Position numbers and translations under genes: made by a program. From Prevotella sp. CAG:1058 (GTDB lineage: Bacteria > Bacteroidota > Bacteroidia > Bacteroidales > Bacteroidaceae), in the NCBI GenBank assembly GCA_000433175.1, contig HF986658.1, positions 1-6,731 of the forward strand: 6,731 nucleotides of DNA, given 5' to 3'. Of this stretch, positions 1 to 6,618 are shown piece by piece (the stretch's first letter is position 1; the number at the start of each line of letters is the position of its first letter). Below the pieces are notes generated by a model. That model saw only the letters and a list, made by a program, of their open reading frames with translations, made no database searches and was not told the DNA's origin.

Positions 1-237
1 TTTAACCTGGCTGGAAGCAGAAACATTAGCAGCCTTATTCAACTGGAGAGAAATCTCTTCGTTGTCAATAAGGACATAATTCTCAGGCATTACATAACCA
101 TACTTGTAGTCGCCCCAAAGAGCCTCCCATCCGTTAGCTTGGGCTTCATCCACAGAAGGGATGACTAATTTTGAGTCGGCATTGGCACCGGCTACCGAAG
201 CTGCAAACATAGCAGCAATGAGGAAAAATTTTTTCAT
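1..237 (-). CDS. Secreted protein of unknown function, N-terminal 79 residues only
   Basis: The reading frame opens at an ATG at 235-237 and stays open to the window edge, so the C-terminal part is missing. The first 20 residues form a clear signal peptide: a Lys-Lys start, a hydrophobic core (FFLIAAMFAASVAG) and an Ala-Asn-Ala cleavage site before Asp21. There is no cysteine, so this is a signal peptidase I substrate and not a lipoprotein, unlike the SusE/SusF-type surface lipoproteins often found after susD. The mature part starts SKLVIPSVDEAQANGWEALW and is rich in aromatic and acidic residues. I do not recognise a family. A purine-rich AAAAAGAGAAACG stretch lies just upstream of the start. 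It follows susD on the same strand, 136 bp away, beyond a strong hairpin, and no TAnnTTTG promoter is visible in that gap. It may therefore be expressed by read-through from the susCD transcript at a lower level. A role in glycan binding or breakdown is only a guess from position. Confidence 0.8.
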   Translation of the reverse strand, partial: MKKFFLIAAMFAASVAGANADSKLVIPSVDEAQANGWEALWGDYKYGYVMPENYVLIDNEEISLQLNKAANVSASSQVK

Positions 238-287
238 AATCGTTTCTCTTTTTAATTGGTTAATATTTATTGATAGATTAATAAAAT

Positions 288-350
288 CCTCCGCCTCTTG
301 CACCTATATAACTTGCATAATTATTTCGTAAGCATGCAAGAGAGCGGAGG
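288..350 (-). terminator. Strong hairpin after susD, likely terminator or attenuator
   Basis: Bases 288-302 pair with 335-350 over 15 base pairs, with a single bulged A at 343, enclosing a 32-nt loop. The outer seven pairs are GC-rich (CCTCCGC with GCGGAGG). In the transcribed direction the stem begins 23 nt after the susD stop codon and is followed by ATTTTATTAATC, a moderately U-rich tail. This fits an intrinsic terminator, although the loop is longer than usual. A downstream gene on the same strand without a visible promoter suggests that termination may be partial. Confidence 0.7.
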
Positions 351-373
351 TTGTTTTCAAGTCTTCAGTCTAA

Positions 374-2350
374 TCAATATCCTTTTGACGCCGTTGTGCC
401 GTAGCCGTTATCTCCGTATTCGTCACGGTTGTCAATCTGCTGCAGGAAATCATAAGATATCGGACGGCAATAGTGAATGTTTGGATTGAAGAATCGTGCT
501 GCACGTGAGTTGTACTTTTGCAGACGCTCCTCGAACTTGTGGTGACGCTTGAGCAAAGCCCAACGTACATATTCGCCAGCCATTTCACGAGCATACTCAT
601 CCAGGATATCATCTTCCGTCGGATTTGTCAGCTCTGGAGCTACTGTTCCCGGACGTGCGGCACGGTCGCGCAACGGCTTGAGGTACTTGGCTGCACCAGC
701 TGCATCACCCAACATTTGACAAGCCTCGGCTGCAATGAGATAAACTTCAGCCGTACGCATAACCATCATGTCACCGCCCTTACGCTGCATGTGGTTGGTC
801 CAAACGCCGTTGTAGCACCAGTTAAACTTGATGAGCGAAGGATACAACTTGTAAGAGTTAGTCCCATCAAACGGACTTGTCTTATATTGGTCAACATCGA
901 ACATATCGTCAATATTCACTGTAAAGTAAATACTGTTTGCTTTCTGTTCGGCTGTCTTGTAATCCTTTGAAAGTACAAATACGAAACGGTCATCGTCTTC
1001 AGCGACAGGATAGTCCACTACGTAAACATTTTTCACGTCCTTGATAAGATTATCGGTATTGCCAGAATGGTCTCCCTTAGGCCATACTCCAGTAGGATAA
1101 TACTGATTGCCGCCATAGCTTGACGGAGACGTAGCCATATCAACATAAGGATAGATGTATTGGCCTACGAACTTCTGACCCATTCCGTATTTCTTCTGCA
1201 GCACAGGGTTTATCTGCGTGCGACGAGCCTGATAAGGACCTACCCATCCGGCCTCGTTCATAGAGAACGTTCCGAATGCAGTCAAGAACGTATTTTCGTA
1301 ACGCTTGTCCCATGATGCATCAAATACGTCAATTGCATAAGGCGTAGGTGCAAATGTATTGTTGTTCGTACGTCCGAGATAATAGTTGGTGTTATCAACC
1401 TGGGTATAAAGGTCGTTTATCTCGTTTGGCTTGCACACTGTGTACGTGAAGAGATTGTTGTTACAGTTTACGTAATTATAAGATTCACTGTTGGCGTCAC
1501 GTCCTGAAATTATGAACAAAGCCTCCGGGTTGTTACGGTTATTGGCCTGTGCCCATACGTCGGCAACATCGTCGAAAAGGTAAACGCCGTATGAAGAAGC
1601 ATTATTGATAATGTCCTCTGCAACTTCTTTTGCCCTCTGCCAGTAACTTACGCCATTTTCAGACAATCCTTCACCGGCACCCTGAGCATAGGCTCGTGCC
1701 AACAGACCGAGTGCGGTTTTCTTCGTAACCCTTGCATAATTGCCACCATAAGGTTCAACCTGAAGGTCTTGAGCAGCATCTTTCAGATCATTAACTATTG
1801 CCGTGTAGAACTCCTCAACTGTGTTTCTAGTAGGCTTGGAATTAATTACACCAGTACTAATATCAGCATCGCTAAGAGTAACTGGACCATAGTATGTGAC
1901 AAGCAACAAGTTGTAGAACGCACGCAAAGTCTTGGCTTCTGCCACAAGTATTTTCTTGGCTTCGTCAGTACCGCCGTTAACCTTGTTCACATTATTTATT
2001 ACAGCATTACATGAAGCCACGCAAGAATATGCCTGCTTAAACACTTTGTTAGAACCGTTTGTGTTCGTTGTCAGTCCGTCATAATAGATAAGCTGCTTTG
2101 CATAGTCAGGATTTCCTCCGGGACAGTTCCACATGTCGGTTCCGCCCTCAGCAAGTGACAAGAAGTCGTACACTGAATAGAGCTGTTCCGCCAACGGAGA
2201 ATAGCAATAAGTCTCAAGCCCTTCCCAAGAATCGAACGCCTCGATGTTAGCATCACCTCCGGTCGGGTTGTATTCGTCAAGCTCGCATGATGCGAAACCC
2301 AACGTGCCGGCAAGAAGCGCCGACATATATAATATTTTTGTCGTTTTCAT
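374..2350 (-). CDS. SusD/RagB-family outer-membrane glycan-binding lipoprotein
   Basis: This 658-residue protein is the surface lipoprotein partner of the SusC transporter encoded just upstream; the pair forms a lid-and-barrel complex that captures and imports a glycan or its oligosaccharides. The N-terminus is a lipoprotein signal peptide with the lipid cysteine at residue 22 (LGFASC), followed by ELDE, whose acidic residues fit the Bacteroidetes surface-export signal. The SusD N-terminal region has the helical TPR-like segment around residues 108-155 (SCNAVINNVNK, AEAKTLRAFYNLLLVTYYG). The C-terminal SusD/RagB signature follows: RTAEVYLIAAEACQMLGD from residue 532, AREMAGEYVRWALLKRH at about 587-603, and HYCRPISYDFLQQIDN at 626-641. 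The length is at the upper end for the family. The ATG chosen gives a complete signal peptide. No clear Shine-Dalgarno sequence precedes it, as is usual in this phylum. The substrate cannot be deduced. Confidence 0.96.
   Translation of the reverse strand: MKTTKILYMSALLAGTLGFASCELDEYNPTGGDANIEAFDSWEGLETYCYSPLAEQLYSVYDFLSLAEGGTDMWNCPGGNPDYAKQLIYYDGLTTNTNGSNKVFKQAYSCVASCNAVINNVNKVNGGTDEAKKILVAEAKTLRAFYNLLLVTYYGPVTLSDADISTGVINSKPTRNTVEEFYTAIVNDLKDAAQDLQVEPYGGNYARVTKKTALGLLARAYAQGAGEGLSENGVSYWQRAKEVAEDIINNASSYGVYLFDDVADVWAQANNRNNPEALFIISGRDANSESYNYVNCNNNLFTYTVCKPNEINDLYTQVDNTNYYLGRTNNNTFAPTPYAIDVFDASWDKRYENTFLTAFGTFSMNEAGWVGPYQARRTQINPVLQKKYGMGQKFVGQYIYPYVDMATSPSSYGGNQYYPTGVWPKGDHSGNTDNLIKDVKNVYVVDYPVAEDDDRFVFVLSKDYKTAEQKANSIYFTVNIDDMFDVDQYKTSPFDGTNSYKLYPSLIKFNWCYNGVWTNHMQRKGGDMMVMRTAEVYLIAAEACQMLGDAAGAAKYLKPLRDRAARPGTVAPELTNPTEDDILDEYAREMAGEYVRWALLKRHHKFEERLQKYNSRAARFFNPNIHYCRPISYDFLQQIDNRDEYGDNGYGTTASKGY
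1467..1484. repeat. 18-bp exact direct repeat, copy 1 (inside susD)
   Basis: The plus-strand word TTTACGTAATTATAAGAT here is identical to 5861-5878 in the susC leader. In susD it encodes part of the SYNYVN segment near residues 290-295. The core TTACGTAA is self-complementary. Both copies lie in the same orientation within the presumed susC-susD transcript. Confidence 0.85.
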
Positions 2351-2409
2351 ATTATTTGCAGTTTTACAGTTTAAAGTCTTCAGTCCCTACAAGTATGTCT
2401 TCAGACTTA

Positions 2410-2438
2410 TATTCCATTAAATTTATATATTTGGAATA
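2410..2438 (-). repeat. AT-rich stem-loop ahead of susD
   Basis: Bases 2410-2416 (TATTCCA) pair perfectly with 2432-2438 (TGGAATA) around a 15-nt loop made only of A and T. In the RNA this stem directly abuts the 3' arm of the larger hairpin at 2438-2492, so the two could stack end to end. It lies about 60 nt ahead of the susD start and does not cover it. Confidence 0.5.
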
Positions 2439-2492
2439 ATGCCCGCGGAAAAAATTCGCTGAAACACCTTTCCAGGGAGATACACGGGCATT
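2438..2492 (-). repeat. Stem-loop in the susC-susD spacer
   Basis: Bases 2438-2445 (AATGCCCG) pair perfectly with 2485-2492 (CGGGCATT). A further 5-bp inner pairing (2447-2451 with 2469-2473) falls inside the loop. The structure begins 8 nt after the susC stop codon. It is not followed by a U-run in the transcribed direction, so it is not a convincing intrinsic terminator. It could instead mark an RNA-processing or stability element between the two cistrons. Confidence 0.5.
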
Positions 2493-2500
2493 TTATACAT

Positions 2501-5500
2501 TTAGAATGTCAGGTTTACTCCGAATACGAACTGCTTTGTCAGCGGATAATCGAGTTTTCCATCCATCTCAGGGTCGTAATTCTTCAGCAGACTGCTCTTC
2601 TGTATTACCAAAGGATTGGTTATTGTAGTATACAAGCGCAGATTCTCGATACCTATTGATTTACCCCACTTCTGCGGCAAAGTCCAACCGAGAGTAATAT
2701 TCTTAATCTTGAAGAATGAACCGTCAACATAGCTGAGTGCATACCAACCAGTATAGTCTGTCAAACCTCTTGATGAAGTAAGAGCCGGGAAATAGTGATC
2801 CTGATCACCAGTTTCCTGAGTCCAATAATCGAAGTAGGTGGGGAAGTTCTTCGCACCTGTCGGATCATAAGTAGCCAACTGGTCATACTTGATAGTCTGT
2901 CCCCAACGCCAATACATGTAAATGCTCAAATCAAAGCCTTTATAAGTGAACGTATTTTTGAATCCCATCGTCCAGTCAGGATTCTTATGGCCGAGAACCT
3001 GATAGTCGTTACCACTTATAGTGTAAACATTGTCGGCGGTATAGGTATTCTCTACCATTTCTCCATTCTCGTTCATCTCCCACTTTGTGTAAACACCTTC
3101 GCTTACATGCTTCATGCCAGGAACTTCAATCTTCAAGTCACCAGGCTTCATGCCGAATACAGCAGCATCAGCAGCCTCAGATGTCTTCCATACGCCGTTG
3201 AGTTTGTAATGATACCAAGAATCAACTGCCTCACCCTTCATCAGCACAAGACCGTTGTCGCCGTTTGAAACATATTCGGCATCAGGTGTAGCAAGTTTGG
3301 TGATTTCTTCCTTATTATAAGTAAATGTAAGGTTAGAAGTCCATGTGAAATCTTTTGTAACGATATTACGCGTGTTAAGTGCAAGCTCGATACCAGAAGT
3401 CTTGGTCTCGGCGATATTCATGTTAGTCTTGTAATATGTAGACGAGTTGTATCCGCCGTTAGTGATAGGAAGGCTCTTCTCCCAGATAATGTCCTCGGTC
3501 TTTGTGTAGTAATAGTCAAGAGACATGTCTATGCGGCCGCCTAAGAAACTTGCGTCGATACCGATGTTTGTGTTCTTCGACTTTTCCCAACCGAGCATCA
3601 CGTTAGCAACGTTCTCGCTGAAGTGGTATGAAGGAAGCATTACGCCGCCAAGTCCATAGTAGCCCTGCTCAAGGGTTGTAACACTTGAATATGCGTCGAT
3701 TGAAGCAGTACCTGTAATACCCCAGCCGGCACGTATCTTAAGGTTGTCGAGCCATGAGCGTGTTCCTTCCATGAACTTCTCTTCCGATATACGCCAACCG
3801 AGAGAGAATGCGGGGAACGTATCCCACTTGTTCCCGTCTGCAAGACGTGAAGAACCGTCGTGGCGGACAGAAGCAGATGCAAGATACTTGCCTTTGTAAG
3901 AATAGTTGATACGTCCTACAAGACCCATACCTTTAGACATTGTATAGGTCGACTGAGTGCGCTGGTTCTGACCGGCAGTAAGATTGTGCCACAAATAAGT
4001 ATTTGTAGTGAAGTTGTCGGCATGCGCATAAAGGTAAGTCTGACGGTTGTGGTTCCAAGACGTTACACCAGTAAGCGTGAATTCGTGGTCTTCGGCTATC
4101 TTGAAGTTGTAAGTCAAGATGTTTTCCCACTTGTAGTTGGTTGAATTCGTTTGCTCAACCTGTGCATACACGCCTGCGTTTGTTCCGGTTGCCCCTGCAC
4201 CATTGTTTGCATAATAGTTGTAAGAGCCTATACCGTCGAAACGATTACGGTTGTTAAACACGAGCGAAGCATTCAAGCGGCTTTCCCAAGTGAAACCTTT
4301 AAACGGAGTCACGCGGATGTACGGATTAACATAAATACGCGTAACCTGGTCGTTGTCACGATAGTTGCTCTTCGTATTGAGCAAAAGATTATAGTTGCCG
4401 CTGCCAGGTACGGTCTCAATCATTCGGTTGCCTTCGTCATCGTAGATACGTCCTATCGGGTTCTGGCTCTGTCCTACGTCGATGCGTGCGTAAGCACGGT
4501 TGCGGTAAACATAACTACCCTGCATGTTGATACCTGCCGTAATCCAATTGTTTATCTTATGGTCAACGCGCACGTTTGTTGAATAAACCTTGTAGTCGTC
4601 GTTGTCATACTGTCCCTGCTCATCGGTAAAGTTGAGTGACATGTATGCCTTAGTCTTATCCGTTCCTCCACTGACTGATAAAGAATAGTTCTGTATAATG
4701 CCAGTCTTCAGCATCTCGTCGGCCCAATTGATTGACTCGCCACGCTGATAAGCCTCCCACAGGTTCGGATTACCCAGTACGTTGGCATCGTCTATGTACG
4801 CGTTGGCCTCCATCTGTGCCTGCTTGCGCATGTTGAAATAGCCGTCAGCGTCATACACCTCAGGTACTTCAGACCAACCGTTAATACCAACATAAGCGTT
4901 GAAATTAACTTTAGCCTTGCCTTCCTTACCGCTCTTTGTGGTTACGATTATTACACCGTTAGCACCGGCAGAACCGTAGACTGCAGTAGAAGACGCATCT
5001 TTGAGAACCTCGATGCTCTCGATATCGTTGGCATTAAGCGTAGAGAGGTTTCCAGGCATTCCGTCAATTATGACTGTCGGATCACCGCTGGCGGTAAACG
5101 AACGCTTACCACGCAACTGCATAGAAACATCAGCACCAGCCTGTCCACTAGACTTAGTAATGTCAAGACCAGCCACCTTGCCCTGCAATGCCTCTACAAC
5201 GTTAGACACAGGCTGCAGTTGCAGGTCCTCGCTCTTCACTGATGCGACCGAACCGGTAAGGTCGCGGCGCTTCATTGTACCGTAACCGATTACCACAACA
5301 TCTTCAAGACCCGTAACGTCCGGTTCCATTTTAACATTGACGAAAGCAGCCCCGGCACGCACCGTGACGGTCTTGTAACCGACATAAGATATTTCCAGGT
5401 TATCGCCCTGTCTGGCAGCAATTTGGAAATTACCATCAAAGTCGGTAACCGAGGCAGCCTTGCCACCCTTAACTTTCACTGTAACACCTATCATAGGCAT

Positions 5501-5680
5501 TCCTGTCTCGTCGACTACTTTACCTTTCACTGCCGTTCCCTGCTGGACAGCCTGAGAGGGCACTGCAATGCCGTTTTCCGCCGACGAATAAGCTGGTACG
5601 CACAACAAGGCGGACAAGCCTACAGCGACAGAAGCCTTTGTCAAGGCAAGCACATTAATAGATTTCCTTGTTTTCTTCAT
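2501..5680 (-). CDS. SusC/RagA-family TonB-dependent outer-membrane transporter
   Basis: This 1059-residue protein is the outer-membrane import channel of a glycan utilisation locus, driven by TonB-ExbBD. Residues 1-34 are a signal peptide (basic KKTRK start, hydrophobic core, cleavage near YSSA). Residues about 50-118 are a carboxypeptidase-regulatory-like beta-sandwich (VKGKVVDETGMPMIGVTV; TDFDGNFQIAA; LEISYVGYKT), typical of SusC proteins. The segment DVVVIGYGTMKRRDLTGSVA at 127-146 leads into the TonB plug, which ends with the SusC signature around 221-249 (IESIEVLKDASS, then TAVYGSAGANGVIIVTTK). The rest is a beta-barrel rich in alternating aromatic strands, ending in NLTF with the C-terminal aromatic residue used for outer-membrane assembly. 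There is no N-terminal STN domain, so it is not an obvious anti-sigma signalling transducer. Length is normal and the frame is intact. It precedes susD by 150 bp and has a long leader with its own candidate promoter. The substrate is not evident. Confidence 0.97.
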   Translation of the reverse strand: MKKTRKSINVLALTKASVAVGLSALLCVPAYSSAENGIAVPSQAVQQGTAVKGKVVDETGMPMIGVTVKVKGGKAASVTDFDGNFQIAARQGDNLEISYVGYKTVTVRAGAAFVNVKMEPDVTGLEDVVVIGYGTMKRRDLTGSVASVKSEDLQLQPVSNVVEALQGKVAGLDITKSSGQAGADVSMQLRGKRSFTASGDPTVIIDGMPGNLSTLNANDIESIEVLKDASSTAVYGSAGANGVIIVTTKSGKEGKAKVNFNAYVGINGWSEVPEVYDADGYFNMRKQAQMEANAYIDDANVLGNPNLWEAYQRGESINWADEMLKTGIIQNYSLSVSGGTDKTKAYMSLNFTDEQGQYDNDDYKVYSTNVRVDHKINNWITAGINMQGSYVYRNRAYARIDVGQSQNPIGRIYDDEGNRMIETVPGSGNYNLLLNTKSNYRDNDQVTRIYVNPYIRVTPFKGFTWESRLNASLVFNNRNRFDGIGSYNYYANNGAGATGTNAGVYAQVEQTNSTNYKWENILTYNFKIAEDHEFTLTGVTSWNHNRQTYLYAHADNFTTNTYLWHNLTAGQNQRTQSTYTMSKGMGLVGRINYSYKGKYLASASVRHDGSSRLADGNKWDTFPAFSLGWRISEEKFMEGTRSWLDNLKIRAGWGITGTASIDAYSSVTTLEQGYYGLGGVMLPSYHFSENVANVMLGWEKSKNTNIGIDASFLGGRIDMSLDYYYTKTEDIIWEKSLPITNGGYNSSTYYKTNMNIAETKTSGIELALNTRNIVTKDFTWTSNLTFTYNKEEITKLATPDAEYVSNGDNGLVLMKGEAVDSWYHYKLNGVWKTSEAADAAVFGMKPGDLKIEVPGMKHVSEGVYTKWEMNENGEMVENTYTADNVYTISGNDYQVLGHKNPDWTMGFKNTFTYKGFDLSIYMYWRWGQTIKYDQLATYDPTGAKNFPTYFDYWTQETGDQDHYFPALTSSRGLTDYTGWYALSYVDGSFFKIKNITLGWTLPQKWGKSIGIENLRLYTTITNPLVIQKSSLLKNYDPEMDGKLDYPLTKQFVFGVNLTF

Positions 5681-5836
5681 AATCTATAATTATTTTCAAT
5701 GGTTAAACATTGCGATAATAAGGGTCTGTGACGGAAAATAATGGCATAAAAATCCCTTCTCCGTTCTTGTCATATCAGCCCTTAAATACTATCATTATTC
5801 TGTTAGTAGTTATATTTTTAGCGAACCTGGCAGAAA

Positions 5837-5856
5837 TGGCAATCCATACATTGCCA
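5837..5856 (-). promoter_or_regulatory. Hairpin in the susC leader
   Basis: TGGCAAT (5837-5843) pairs perfectly with ATTGCCA (5850-5856) around a 6-nt loop. It lies about 155-175 nt upstream of the susC start, inside the presumed transcribed leader. In the RNA it is followed by UUUCU, too short a U-tract to call a terminator. It may be a leader structure for RNA-level control, but no known riboswitch class is recognisable. Confidence 0.45.
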
Positions 5857-5860
5857 CAAC

Positions 5861-5878
5861 TTTACGTAATTATAAGAT
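5861..5878. repeat. 18-bp exact direct repeat, copy 2 (susC leader)
   Basis: This is identical, in the same orientation, to 1467-1484 inside susD; the flanking bases differ on both sides. It sits 4 bp upstream (in the transcribed direction) of the 5837-5856 hairpin and downstream of the candidate promoter. Confidence 0.85.
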
Positions 5879-5914
5879 AATAAGCGGTAAAAGTTTTCTT
5901 TGGTTTTGTTTCTG

Positions 5915-5948
5915 CAAATATAAGTCTTTTTATTTTTCGCAGTACAAA
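5915..5948 (-). promoter_or_regulatory. Candidate susC promoter (Bacteroidetes type)
   Basis: On the minus strand, 5922-5915 reads TATATTTG, an exact match to the Bacteroidetes -7 consensus TAnnTTTG. A TTTG at 5948-5945 could serve as the -33 element, but the 22-nt gap is a few bases longer than the usual 19-21. Transcription would start near 5908, giving a leader of about 228 nt. No other TAnnTTTG match on this strand was found between here and the susC start. Confidence 0.5.
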
Positions 5949-5957
5949 TATCATTCA

Positions 5958-5992
5958 AAAAAACTTGCTTTTATCAAAATTGAAAGTTTTTT
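5958..5992. repeat. A/T-tract inverted repeat upstream of the susC promoter
   Basis: AAAAAACTT (5958-5966) is the exact reverse complement of AAGTTTTTT (5984-5992), with a 17-nt centre that itself contains the small palindrome TCAA-AA-TTGA (5974-5983). The centre lies about 65 bp upstream of the predicted start of transcription. This is a suitable place for an activator site, but a run of A and T also makes chance matches easier. Confidence 0.4.
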
Positions 5993-6094
5993 GCGCATAA
6001 TTTATGAGTTACAATTAAGAATCCTGCCGTCAAGGTGGAATGAGAAGCACAAACAACCAACTGATACGAGACTTACATACATGTCCCTTATCTT

Positions 6095-6150
6095 CGGAAT
6101 AATATAAATACACGGTCTCCAACGAAGGCATTATTCCGTCAGAGACCGTG
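6095..6150 (-). terminator. rhaM terminator region with two interlocked inverted repeats
   Basis: CACGGTCTC (6111-6119) pairs with GAGACCGTG (6142-6150). On the minus strand this 9-bp stem starts 23 nt after the rhaM stop and is followed by TATTTATATTATT, which fits a terminator apart from the 22-nt loop. A second perfect 9-bp pair, CGGAATAAT (6095-6103) with ATTATTCCG (6130-6138), has one arm inside the loop of the first stem and the other arm beyond it. The arms therefore alternate, which gives either a pseudoknot or two mutually exclusive hairpins. Confidence 0.6.
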
Positions 6151-6173
6151 CATGATTGCCGTCAACAGTATTT

Positions 6174-6557
6174 TTATTCATAAAGGTGGAACATGCGTTC
6201 CATCATCTGCCACTTCTCGTCCGACGTGGCGCCCTCGGCGCAGTCCTGGAACGAAGCCACATGATTTTCCCATTCCTGCTGCCTCGGCAGCGTGGCCAGA
6301 CGCGCCATGGCCGAGTCCCAGTCAAAATCCAACGGGGCGTCGACAATCATGAACAAGGTGTTGCCGAGTATGTAAATCTCCATTTCGAGAATACCTACGG
6401 CCTTTATACCCTGCTTTATCTCGTTCCAGAAGTGTTCCTTGTCGTGCGCCTCCCGGTATTTGCGTATAAGCTCGGCGTCGTCTTTCAGCCTCATTGTCTG
6501 GCAATACCGCTTTACGGGTACGCCGAAGTCCTTAGTCTTGTAACCGTTTGTTGACAT
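6174..6557 (-). CDS. rhaM: L-rhamnose mutarotase
   Basis: This small cytoplasmic enzyme interconverts the alpha and beta anomers of L-rhamnose, which helps sugar entering the cell to reach L-rhamnose isomerase. The match is to the RhaM/DUF718 family of dimeric alpha-beta barrels: VKRYCQTMRLKDD at the first strand, YREAHDKEHFWNEI with a histidine at residue 38 in the position of the E. coli catalytic histidine, GILEMEIYILGNTLFMIVDA, FDWDSAMARLATLPRQQEW and EKWQMMERMFHLYE. I chose the ATG at 6555-6557 (127 residues). The longer frame from 6617 adds 20 residues rich in Asn, Arg and Lys that do not look like the family, although its ATG lies 1 nt after the upstream stop. The gene lies 61 nt after the preceding gene on the same strand and is probably co-transcribed with it. 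Its GC content is visibly higher than that of susC and susD. Confidence 0.92.
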   Translation of the reverse strand: MSTNGYKTKDFGVPVKRYCQTMRLKDDAELIRKYREAHDKEHFWNEIKQGIKAVGILEMEIYILGNTLFMIVDAPLDFDWDSAMARLATLPRQQEWENHVASFQDCAEGATSDEKWQMMERMFHLYE

Positions 6558-6618
6558 AATGGTTTTCGTTTGATTATTATTGTTACTGTTCCTGCGCAAA
6601 CTGTGCCGGGCAGGCATA

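Larger units (their letters stand above)
5681..6173. other. Long intergenic region between rhaM and susC
   Basis: No coding frame is supported in these 493 bp on either strand. From high to low coordinates it holds the rhaM terminator region (6095-6150), about 100 bp in which I see nothing distinctive (5993-6094), an A/T-tract inverted repeat (5958-5992), a candidate susC promoter (5915-5948) and a presumed susC leader of about 228 nt. The leader contains a hairpin (5837-5856) and one copy of an 18-bp repeat (5861-5878). The region is markedly AT-rich compared with rhaM. The ATG of susC is preceded by ATTGAAAATAATTATAGATT with no Shine-Dalgarno sequence. Confidence 0.75.

Noticed and set aside
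518..970. Plus-strand open frame of 150 codons inside susD, and similar plus-strand frames inside susC (2795-3268, 4151-4582)
   Set aside because: They lie antisense to well-supported genes, have no recognisable domains and read as translations of the opposite strand.
359..2404. 12-bp repeat AAGTCTTCAGTC on both sides of susD (359-370 and 2374-2385), with GTCTTCAG again at 2397-2404
   Set aside because: A 12-bp match is expected about once by chance in a window this size, and GTCTTCAG also occurs inside coding sequence (near 995 and 4704). There is no sign of a duplicated element or target site.
2501..5680. SusC as an anti-sigma signalling transporter
   Set aside because: The N-terminus goes from the signal peptide directly into the carboxypeptidase-regulatory-like domain, with no STN domain, and no sigma/anti-sigma pair is visible nearby.
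2433..6137. 11-bp complementarity between GGAATAATGCC (2433-2443) and GGCATTATTCC (6127-6137), one in each structured intergenic region
   Set aside because: Several 11-bp inverted matches are expected by chance in the window, and both sites are explained by their own local stems.
5681..6173. Invertible (phase-variable) promoter upstream of susC
   Set aside because: Such switches need an inverted repeat flanking the promoter on both sides. The inverted repeats seen are short local hairpins, and the 18-bp repeat is direct, with its other copy far away in susD.
6152..6554. Plus-strand open frames of 66 and 132 codons opposite rhaM
   Set aside because: rhaM on the minus strand has clear family motifs; these frames are low-complexity antisense translations.
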